Source: Lota lota
Taxonomy: Eukaryota > Chordata > Actinopteri > Gadiformes > Lotidae
Assembly: GCA_026745465.1 (NCBI GenBank)
Contig: JACYXH010000178.1
Coordinates: forward strand, 626,608-690,607
Reading direction: 5' to 3'
DNA length: 64,000 bases
Shown: in pieces, positions 43,901 to 64,000 of the stretch
Layout: the number at the start of each line of letters is the position of its first letter
Position numbering within the stretch: the first letter of the stretch is position 1
Program-made: the position numbers and the translations under genes
The notes under the pieces: generated by a model
Seen by the model: only the letters and a program-made list of their open reading frames with translations
Told to the model about the DNA's origin: nothing
Database searches by the model: none

Positions 43901-46900
43901 GCAAGATGTCTGATGTCTTAGTGTGTGTTTGTGTGTTTGTGTGTGTGTGTGTGTGTGTTTATGTGTGTGTAGCAGCTTCTTTTGGTTATAAATGCACTGT
44001 ATCGATACAAACACATAGAGACAAATTGTGTATTGCGACGGGTACAACGGCAAACCAAAGTCTGTTGTGTTTTTGTGTCTGTCTAGATCAGATAGCTCTT
44101 CCAGATTTTAATGCTGGCGCAATGGAGAACTGGGGCCTGATCACATACAGGGAGACAGCTCTTCTCTACGACAGCAAATACTCCTCCAATTCCAACAAAG
44201 AACGGATTGCATCCATCATCTCTCACGAGCTGGCTCACATGGCATGTTGTGTTTTATCTTTCACACACTGATTTTTTCTTTCATAACAATTGTTTGATCC
44301 ATCGTCAATCATAATATATTGAGGGAAAGAAGTCATTTATGGGTCATTTACTCTCTCTTTTAAACTTTAGAAAAATGACAAAAACTAAAAATATACATTT
44401 TCACGCTGATTTGAATTTACATTGACTGTTGATGATGATGATGATGATGATGTGTACTATTATTATTATGTTGTTGTTGTTGTAGTTGTAGTAATAGTAT
44501 CATTACGTGGCTTCTCTTCTCCAGTGGTTCGGTAACCTGGTCACTCTGCGCTGGTGGAACGACCTGTGGCTGAATGAGGGCTTCGCTTCCTACGTGGAAT
44601 ACCTGGGAGCAGACCATGCCGAACCAGGGTGGAACGTGGTGAGGAACTCTATTCATATCATTGTGTAGCGGATGGAGACAGTGGTGTCATGGATCAACAC
44701 AATACTTTAACAAAATAAGAGAGGTCAAGAAAGCCGAAGTTGGAAAGATAAAGACTTTATTATCACTTGTAAACAAGTAACAAAGAAACCCTGAGTTGAT
44801 ATGGAAAGAACTCCCGTTCTGGAATCAGGCTTCATGTTATATTTCCAAAATGTGTGGATCCCTCCTACATGCACTGACCAATCACAACACCCTATGTATT
44901 GGGCCTAGAAGTTCATCCGGAAGGCATCACCCCTGTCTACTACACTTTTCCTCCTTCTCCGGATTTTCAGTAGATAATGACCTAAAGAATTGACCTCCTA
45001 AACATTTAAGTTATATCAGATGTAAGGCGGTGAGATACTCTGTGATTTAAATCCACTTGTCTCCTTATTGACTGAACTGATATAAAACAGACTTAATAAT
45101 TCACATGTATGATGAAATTGTCTGCAAACGATCACTGACTTGAGGTAGAAAAGGTACAAAAACAATCTTGAGTAAAGTAACAAAGTATAATCAAAGAAAA
45201 CAAATGCCTATACCACATATATGAGTTAACAAATACTGTAGATGTGACATGGATGGGCACAATGACAATCACTTCTACTCAGACAATAAGCATACACATT
45301 CAAACAATTGACAACAATACCACTGTATGTGATTGTGGAATACATTCATAAAGCAGGCAGTGTTTGAATTTGACTGTTGCATTAACTAGTTAACCTTTAA
45401 CTTATAAGTCAGTATAAGTAAAGTGAGAGGAAGAATGAAGGGGCTCCTTTCTTCTTTGTGGCTGTCATAAAGCCCTTCCCATCTCTTTCTGTCAGGATGA
45501 GGTGAGCCAGTTATAGAGAGGTTTACAGCTTTTAGGGGTCAACTTGGAGTCAGCTGAGTAACCAATCTCAGTGGCGGTAGAAGGTGTAAATGAGTAACAC
45601 GTGGATGTCCCTCGGAATGTAGGCCTTCGTTGACTGTGCTTTTTCCACACTTATTTCATTTCATTAACTACCAGGTTTACTACATTTACTACATGAATTT
45701 CATTCATGTAGGCAAGATGATGCTTATACTTCCTTTAAACCTGTGTGTGCGTGTGTGTGTGTGTGTGTCTGTGTGTGTGTATGTGTGTGTGTATGATGAT
45801 CTGCCTTTGCCCTCACATCAGAAAGATCTCATCGTGCTCAGCGACATCCACAGGGTGTTTGCCGTGGATGCCCTCGCCTCCTCCCACCCTCTGTCCTCCA
45901 AAGAGGAAGACATTCAGAGGCCAGAGCAGATCAGTGAACTGTTCGATGCCATCTCATACAGCAAGGTGCAGTATACCAATATACATATCATATATATATA
46001 TATATTTGCACGATGGCTGTCTTTATGTAATGGTGATCAATCAAGGTGTACTACTGAAACATTTTTGGGGTACAATGTTCATGATTGTGCTGCCAAAACA
46101 GAGTAATGGATAAATTGGCAATTCTTGATAGTTAGTTCCTTTTATTTTTCCTCTCTTCAGGGAGCGTCCGTTCTGAGGATGCTGTCTGATTTCCTGACTG
46201 AAGACCTCTTCAAAGTGGGCCTCAGTGTAAGTGCTATGGAGATCTAATAAAAACCATTTGTTGGCCTTCATCAAGCTCTGCTCATATTTGTGCCAAAACC
46301 ATTCAACAGTAGCCAAGATCAACACTGACAAAAAGCCATAATAAAGTTTCTCTTTGTATCCTGCAGTCCTACCTGAAAGAGTTTGCCTATGGGAATACAG
46401 TCTACACAGACCTGTGGGATCACCTGCAAAGAGTGGGTATTGTTCCTCAAAGAAGCAACTATTTCTCTATAGTACCGAGCTACAGTACACACACCATAGA
46501 GTTCATTACATACTATATTTAAGCAGGTTTAACATTGTTCTCTACATCTTCCTTACGCCAGGCTGTTAACAACAGTGGCTCACCACCCCCTAGGAATGTC
46601 CATGACATCATGAACACCTGGGTGCTTCAGATGGGCTTCCCGTTAATCACAATAAACACTACCACTGGTATTGTGACCCAGAAGCATTTCCTTCTGGACC
46701 CCGATTCCATTGTTACTGCAGTATCGCCTTTCAAGTAAGTTCCTCCCTTCCTCCCTCCCTCCCTTGCTCTCTTCCTTCTTTCTGTCCTTCCTTCTTCTCT
46801 TTCTTCCCCTCTCTCTCCCTCTCTTCTTTTCTTCCTTTGTCTCTTTCTTCCCCTCTCGCCCTCTCCTTTCCTTCCTTCATCTCTTTCTTCCTCCCTCCCT

Positions 46901-47740
46901 CCCTCCTTCTCTTCCTTCCTTCCTTATTTTCTTTCTTCCCCTCTCCCCCCTCCCTCCCTCTCTTCCTTCCTTCCGTCCTTCCTTCCTCTTTCCTTCTTCC
47001 TCCCTCTCTCTCTTGTTTGTTCCTTCCTTTATTCCTTCCTCTCTACCTACTCCCCTCCCTCTCTCCCAACCATCCTTGCTATGTTTATGAAAGACTAAAA
47101 CAGACAAAGCCAAAAACAATTTTCCCAAAATTAATTCAGCGAATGACTGATATTTAAACATGGTAGTTAAAGTGATCATATTTCATTTTAATTGACTGCT
47201 TTTTTTCTCCCAGTTATGAGTGGATTGTTCCTATTAAGTGGATGAAGACCAACATAATTCAGAATCCTAAATGGTTGCAAAGCAAATCAGGTAAAGTTAT
47301 TTTGGTGATTTCGATCAGTCTATGGCTGGTGGTCTGTTACGGTCTTACGGTCTTATGCCGTTGATGGTGCTGTAGCACTGTGACCAGCTAGACATTTTCA
47401 AACCATATTTATTATTTCAGTAGGTTCAGTCGAGAACAGTCGATTGAAGGGTTAAATAAACACAAACAACAATGTTGAGTTATCTTTTTCTGAGTTTTGT
47501 TGTTATGTTTTGATCTTCATCTAGAGAACATGACTGAGATGAAATTATCAGATGGGGACTGGGTGTTGGCCAACGTGAATACAGTGGGCTACTACAGAGT
47601 CAACTATGACCGGGGCAACTGGGACCGACTCCTCGCTGTTCTGAGCACCAACCATCAAGTAAGCAGCTATACGAAACTATATATGATGCATTATAATAAC
47701 AATATATTATACAATATATAACAATAACTATGTAATATAA

Positions 47741-47786
<46 letters not shown>

Positions 47787-50700
47787 GTCTTTATGGAGCA
47801 CCTTGTATGCAAAGTTCTTTGGCTTTCAAAATAAAGCAGTATATAAGTACAATTGTCAAGTGACGATAGTAACGATAAGTGACAAATTCAATTCTAACAG
47901 TTAATAAAGATAAGCTGTAACATAACAGTGTCACATTTAGACATGCTTTAGAGGCGTTATTCCCTGTCTTCTAGGATCTTCCGCGGATCAACAGAGCTCA
48001 GCTGATAGATGATGCCTTCAACCTTGCCAGGTAAGGAGAGAACGATGGGACGATGTGGATGGCTGATGATACCCATCTCCACCCATCCCATATTCCCCTT
48101 CCTCCTCCCCTCCCCCCCGCCCCTGCCTTCCTCATCATCACCATCATCATGCCCGTTTCTAGCTATAAGGGTTTTAAGTGACAGATTAAACCCCCAGGGG
48201 GCCTCCATTTAAGAAATAAATAAATACATTTGATTGACTTTGTTCCTTTATGTAAAAGTGTTCAGTGATTTTGATCCTTAGATCAATCTCAGAGTTCAAA
48301 TGTAACTCTTGTGCAGCAATTCGTATTTCCCCCGGCCCCCCCTACATTGTTTGGCGAAGCCCCAATGCTTTGGGTGGGGAATTGGGAGAGAAGCGTTCTA
48401 TAAGTGTTTTTTTGCTTTATACATAATATATATTTCACAATTTATGATAATTGAGAAATGGGTTTAATAAATTGTATGTGGGTGGGAGGTGAGGCCCCAA
48501 GTAGGATGTGGCTTAGGGCCCCCAGCAGGCCAGAAACAGCCCTGACCATCATCACCACCGACATCATTGAGGAGTCACATGGTACTACTTTGTAGAACCA
48601 AATGAAAGAGTAGCAAAAAATTTAAGCCAACCAGGCGCAATTTCCATTCACATGATTCTGTAATCCCCACACAGGGCAAAGGAGATCCCCACAATTCTTG
48701 CTCTGGAGACGACCAAGTACCTTCAAAAGGAGAGAGAGTACATTCCCTGGGAGTCTGCCTTGGACAACCTTGACTTCTTCTACCTCATGTTTGACCGCAG
48801 CGAGGTCCTGGGGCCCATGCAGGTTGGTCAGAGCCATGGTCGTAACAATATTTGAAGAAAGGGAAACAAAATGGGATGGGTTGTGCGTAATCAGACGTTG
48901 CATTTGGAGATAATTTCGCACCACATCACCGCTGTCATGCTGACTATGTATTTCTCTCCCCTTAAGGATTATTTACGAAAACAGGTGACTCCCCTGTTTG
49001 GACATTTTAAGACCAATACTAGTGACTGGACCACTATACCAGCCGGCCACATGGATCAGTGAGTAAAGCACACATCCTTTCTCACCCAATATCCCCCTGC
49101 TGCTTTTATGACAGTATGTGCATAATCAACGCAGGCAGCAGCAGCTGTTTACTGTTTATCTCTCGACCTTTGTTCTGGTGTACCGCCGCTGAGCCGCTCT
49201 CTCCTCCAGGTACAACCAGGTGAACGCCATCAGCAAGGCCTGCAGCACGGGGCTAGAAGAGTGTCAGACCCTTGTTAAAGACTGGTTCGCTGCCTGGATG
49301 AATGATCCTGGCGTTAACAAGTGTGTGATTAAGTCATTAAGTAATTTGTTAACTAATTAATTAATTACCTTTGACTCTATTGCCTTTGTTTTTTCATTTT
49401 TTTTCCATTCTATTCTAATCTAATCGATTCCATTCTCGTAAGAAAATATTCTTTATTAATCTCTGACGGGAAATCCGGGTTTAATAAACTATAGTAGGTG
49501 CATAGTCTCTGCATAGTTTAGGTCAGTACGTTTGCGCCAATGCTAACGGTGAGCTTATCTTTTCTCAAGGATCGAACCCAACCTGCGCTCCACCGTCTAC
49601 TGCAGCGCTATCGCAGCAGGGGGTGCCGAAGAGTGGAACTTTGCTTGGGGACAGTTCCTGAACACCACCATTGCTACTGAGGCTGAAAAACTGAGAGCGG
49701 CACTCGCCTGCACTAAAGAACCGTGGCTCCTTAACAGGTCAGCCGGACGCTACCACTGTTGTGTATATAAATAAAGCAACACATACAAATACTTTTACTG
49801 TATCCTTACACTACAGATAAACACATGTTTTAAGGTGCTAGTACAGATACAGGCCCTACCCAACGCACGTACCCACTCTCTCTCACACATGCATGCACAC
49901 ACTTGCACTATAGTATATGATATTATATTTGATTACATTTTACTTCCTTCCCCACAATCAGGTACCTGGAGTACACTCTGAAATCAACTTTTATCCGCAA
50001 GCAAGACGCCACATCCACCATAGTCTACATTGCCTCCAATGTGGTCGGTCAGCCTCTGGCTTGGGACTTCATCCGGGACCGCTGGTCCTACATTTTCACC
50101 CAGTGAGTCGTGTTCTTAGACGTCGTCATGGCACCTTGTGACTTTCAGGCCTCCAAATATGCCTGTATTGCTGTAATGGCTGTGAACAACGCATTTAGAG
50201 AACTACAAAGACCATTTGTACTTTCAATAGCCAGTTTAATCCAAAGTGCACTGTCAATATTGAACTATGTAAAAAAAAAATGGTGTTAACATAGTTGCAT
50301 TATTGAGACTTGGTTAGTGTACACCCCAAAATCCCCAAAATGTGGATTAATTAAATCCATTGAATTCACCATGTTTCAGACCCAGAGCCCAACGTAGGAT
50401 TGTGATTGTGAAAATGTAGTTTCCCTCCAACGGGAAGGGGTCTTATCTTGTCAAGTCAAGTCCATGCTATTCATATATTTGTATGGCCCTTAATCCCAGT
50501 TACAGTCTCAAAGGGATTTACAGGTCACCATATATGACCCCACCCCCCATAAGGAAAAATAGCCCTTAATTATTGAGAAAGAAATCTTGAGAAGGAACGT
50601 AGAGTGGGGGAACCCTCCTCCAGGGGTGGTTAGGGGTGTGATGTGAATTGACAGACATAACAGAAGCATAACGAGCAAAACTGTTGACGTAAAGTTCCAT

Positions 50701-50928
50701 TGTTAGTTTGTCTTATCTCCTTGTCTGTCCTCATCCACAGGTATGGAGGTGGCTCCTTTTCCTTCTCCAACCTCATCAACGGAGTTACCAAGAGGTTTTC
50801 CACTAAGTTTGAGCTGCAGCAGGTCAGTTGAGGTTTCTTTTGTATTGAATTTTGAATAAATTTTCTCAAAATTTTCCCCCTGGCACTTGCTTCAGCAACA
50901 CACACACACACACACACTCACACTCACA

Positions 50929-50994
<66 letters not shown>

Positions 50995-51227
50995 ATCAAT
51001 GTTCTTCTGGACAAAATAACAAAGAAACTAACCAAGCAACCCCGTATTAACTTTAAATACTGTTTTTGTCAAAGCTGGAGCAGTTCAAGAAAGACAACGC
51101 AGAGGTGGGTTTCGGCTCAGGGACCCTGGCTGTGGAGCAAGCCATTGAGAGAACAAAAGCAAACATAAAATGGATCTCTGAGAACAAAGAACCGGTTCTG
51201 AATTGGTTCGTGGCTGAATCCAAATAA
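40932..51227 (+). CDS. anpep: Aminopeptidase N, tandem copy 1
   Basis: Twenty-one coding exons: 40932-41244, 41755-42061, 42953-43095, 43373-43509, 43736-43862, 44087-44241, 44525-44638, 45822-45965, 46161-46226, 46367-46432, 46562-46734, 47214-47290, 47525-47658, 47975-48030, 48675-48822, 48967-49058, 49210-49320, 49570-49737, 49962-50102, 50741-50822, 51075-51227. They sum to 968 residues (human 967). It is a type II membrane zinc exopeptidase (M1 family) that removes N-terminal neutral residues from peptides at the cell surface. Seen: short cytosolic tail [11 protein letters not shown], membrane helix about 10-34, Thr/Pro-rich stalk to about 75, GAMEN at 353-357, zinc site HELAH at 389-393 with third ligand Glu412 in NEGF, catalytic Tyr478. 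Residue 394 is Met where mammals have Gln. The donor after exon 6 is GC instead of GT. Confidence 0.96.
43569..43735. repeat. 46-bp minisatellite spanning an ANPEP splice acceptor
   Basis: Four tandem units, each starting near GTGTCC at 43571, 43615, 43661 and 43707 (spacing 44, 46, 46). Each unit contains CTTATACTGTAGGTCC or a variant. In the last unit the equivalent position is CTTATACCTTACAG, the real acceptor of ANPEP copy 1 exon 5, and the exon begins GTCCGGATATTT, resembling the unit's GTCCACATCTTT. Confidence 0.85.
44639..45821. other. Large ANPEP copy 1 intron 7, partly of unknown repeat origin
   Basis: The part from about 44660 to 45600 looks unlike the flanking intronic sequence and may be an old retroelement or LTR fragment, but no termini or coding sequence could be recognised. 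A GT tract lies at about 45745-45795, before the exon at 45822. Confidence 0.3.
46736..47068. repeat. Pyrimidine-rich (CTTCC/CTCC)n tract
   Basis: About 330 bp of nearly pure polypyrimidine (plus strand) in ANPEP copy 1 intron 11, directly after the donor at 46735. Confidence 0.93.
47741..47786. repeat. (ATT)n microsatellite
   Basis: Perfect ATT trinucleotide repeat of about 15 units in ANPEP copy 1 intron 13. Confidence 0.95.
48148..48544. mobile_element. Non-autonomous hAT-type element, 397 bp
   Basis: Flanked by identical 8-bp duplications ACCATCAT (48140-48147 and 48545-48552). The ends are similar inverted sequences: left CATGCCCGTTTCTAGC, right the inverse of CAGGGCTGTTTCTGGC. The 8-bp duplication and short terminal repeats indicate hAT. 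It has no coding capacity. Because the flank is a CATCAT microsatellite, the duplication is weaker evidence than usual. It lies in ANPEP copy 1 intron 14. Confidence 0.65.
50435..50640. repeat. Dispersed teleost-type repeat fragment
   Basis: The segment with ATTTGTATGGCCCTTAATC, TTACAGTCTCAAAGGGATTT and CTTGAGAAGGAACGTAGAG resembles a repeat I recognise as widespread in teleost genomes, probably the 3' part of a retroelement. It lies in the ANPEP copy 1 intron before the exon at 50741. The family is not named. Confidence 0.45.
50897..50988. repeat. (CA)n microsatellite
   Basis: CA repeat with a few CACTCA interruptions in the last intron of ANPEP copy 1. Confidence 0.95.
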
Positions 51228-52751
51228 TAAGGAACTCCTCATAATGCACACAAAAATGTAATTTTTTGCATTTTGTTTACAGATACCCAACTTCATTTAT
51301 TTTTACTTTTATACTTTTAATTTGTAATCTGTAAATAATTTCAATTATTTCTTCATAATGTGTGAACTTTACAATGACTACTGAAATCTTCATTCGTATT
51401 ACATGACTCAAAAAATATGTTTGACATCAAGGAACCAGCTTAAGAATCAGATTCAGACATTTGTGGCTTGACAAAGAAACACATTTATATTATTATTATT
51501 ATTAGGTATTCACAGAGTATATGTGTATACCTATTGTTATTCTAGTTATTTTTATTGTAATTATTATTGTTTTCAAATCACACCGAATTTCACAAGCACC
51601 AATTATTATAATATATATTTTGGTGTGATAAAATAAACACTATAAGTCAATAATAACAATGAGAATGGCATGAAGAGAAAATAGTGCCAACAGTATGTGT
51701 AACAGCTCATTGAAAACTGAAGCACAGGGACATTTTACAAATAGATATGATTAAAAAAACATACATGTAGATGAATAAAATAATATACCTTACTTCTAGA
51801 ACCATTTGGACTGTTTCTCACTAGCTCATCACGTATTGAATCCGGCCTATGAAGTCACACACAATCAACCGCCTGCTAAGAAAACAGCTTGCACCACCAC
51901 GTTTATATTACACAGAAATAAAAGACTAACAACTAAACAAAAATGCAATAAAGTGATAAACAAGATTGGTGTTGAGGGTAATAGCTCTGTGTCAGCATGA
52001 GGTTTTGGTTGAAGAGAAAACCACAGCAAAGTGTTATAAGCAGCTAACGGGGCATTGTCATATTCAGGTACTAACATATTTTATCCTATAATACAAACAG
52101 ACAAACAAATAACCCACTTCATACTTCATAACTACTTCTTGCTGCTTCGTTACCCAATCGACTAGATTAGAGGGACTGGCTGACGTACAAAAGACTTTCT
52201 TAATGCAATCACTTGTATTCTCTTTCACCAAGGTTGTGTTGATTTCTTGTACTTTACTCTTGAGAAATAATAGAGATATGCTATATTTTAATCCATTTTT
52301 GTTTTTGATGCATATGTTCTATCTGTCAGAAATAGAGGTCACACAAGAAAATAAGTGATAAACTAAACTGATTACAAAACCTAAGGTCTTCTGGTTTTAT
52401 GTAAAGAGTTCCCATGCCATCGTACCACTCTTTGTAAATAACACACACCAGCGCATATGCATGAGAACTGTCTACAGGCCTACACTCGCAAGTGGGATTT
52501 ACGGTCACCTGTTTATCCTTCAACTGCGGATGGTTATCTCGTCTTCTCACAATAAATCAACCATTTGCGTTGAGGAGTTACAACAGTACAGACAGGAACC
52601 CGGTAGTTAAATGCCAGTGGGTTGTGGTAATGATAGAGCGAGTCTAACTCTGTGTGTAGGTGTTGTTTCAATGATTTGAACTGGGTTTTTCATTCGTTTG
52701 TGTTTTATCAGACATATTGTCTTCGTTGGGAATTCCTGTTCCAGAAACACG
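51228..52751. other. Intergenic region between the two ANPEP copies
   Basis: About 1.5 kb. An AATAAA at 51632-51637 may end copy 1 transcripts. The rest must hold the copy 2 promoter, but no clear core promoter motif was found and no other gene is seen. Confidence 0.5.

Positions 52752-63392
<10,641 letters not shown>

Positions 63393-63483
<91 letters not shown>
63393..63483. repeat. (GA)n microsatellite in the ANPEP copy 2 3' UTR
   Basis: Perfect GA repeat of about 90 bp starting two bases after the stop codon at 63388-63390. Confidence 0.97.
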
Positions 63484-63487
<4 letters not shown>

Positions 63488-64000
63488 GATGTTGTCCATC
63501 CATGGGCTCCATTGATTATGAATTATGTTGGTGTTGGAGGTTATGCAAATGCGTCAATAAATAACACAGATAACACTCTTTAAAAATGGCCACTCAAGAC
63601 CAAAGTGATGCTGTATCCTCATAACATAAATCAGTAAAAATTGTGATACCATCTCAACAGATTGTAAAATTAGCCTTCATTGACATATGTGTTTGCTTCA
63701 TAATTGTATTTCATTTAATAACATTTTATATGAATATGTATTTGGATTCAAAAGAGGTAGCCTGTGTGTTTAAAGGCTGATCAAATGTGGGAAATCACAC
63801 GGTCAATTGAGACAACACAGGGCTACAGCAGGGTGGATGACAATTAGAATTCCGCTTTCTTGGTTGTGGTTTCTCTCACTTTCTTCTTTAATAATTATCT
63901 TTTATTTGTAATTTTCTTTTTAAATTTATATTGTATTGCTCAAGAAGAATATAATCAAATGTGATTCTTACAGGTATTGAACAGTGACTTTTATGTAGTT
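63484..64000. other. ANPEP copy 2 3' UTR and downstream sequence
   Basis: A polyadenylation signal AATAAA lies at 63556-63561, about 166 bp past the stop. No other feature is seen to the window's end. Confidence 0.55.

Noticed and set aside
46710..47179. Ser/Leu/Pro-rich frames and their Arg/Glu/Gly-rich antisense
   Set aside because: They come from the polypyrimidine tract in an ANPEP intron.

Overview
This window looks like nuclear DNA of a ray-finned fish. Coding genes are split by phase-consistent GT-AG introns, and their proteins match vertebrate families closely. The spaces between exons are full of long (CA/GT)n, (TC/GA)n, (TA)n and poly-G tracts, Tc1-like transposons of two teleost-type families, and small non-autonomous hAT elements. 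The species cannot be named from the sequence alone.

Layout, left to right: (1) the last three recognisable exons of TANGO6, + strand, ending at 6943. (2) HAS3, a hyaluronan synthase, + strand, four coding exons 15973-18939, with a GA-rich, probably 5' non-coding region at about 10.9-11.9 kb. (3) CHTF8, - strand, 22476-24902, and UTP4, + strand, 25483-31327, back to back around a 580-bp shared promoter region. A decayed Tc1 element sits in a CHTF8 intron. (4) DNAAF4, - strand, 32486-35029, nine exons, convergent with UTP4, with an RFX-type X-box upstream. (5) About 5.9 kb of AT-rich, microsatellite-bearing intergenic DNA. (6) Two tandem aminopeptidase N (ANPEP) genes, + strand: copy 1 at 40932-51227 (21 coding exons, 968 codons) and copy 2 at 52752-63390 (23 coding exons, 944 codons).

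All internal exon joins were worked out by hand from reading frame, splice dinucleotides and family resemblance. The summed lengths (HAS3 557, CHTF8 135, UTP4 684, DNAAF4 408, ANPEP 968 and 944 residues) agree with known vertebrate lengths, so these genes appear intact. TANGO6-HAS3-CHTF8-UTP4 is the same gene neighbourhood as on human chromosome 16q22. DNAAF4 and ANPEP lie on human chromosome 15q, so the UTP4/DNAAF4 interval is a synteny junction relative to human. The genes do not form a functional pathway.

I found no sign of a novel multi-gene system. The most notable points are: a GC-AG intron directly after the zinc-binding exon in ANPEP copy 1; a Met in place of the usual Gln after HELAH in both copies; two extra introns and a short stalk in copy 2; an unexpected 131-bp intron near the start of HAS3; a 46-bp minisatellite that appears to have copied a splice-acceptor region; a 78-bp miniature derivative of a Tc1 family whose longer copy is also present; and a near-consensus X-box upstream of the cilia gene DNAAF4.
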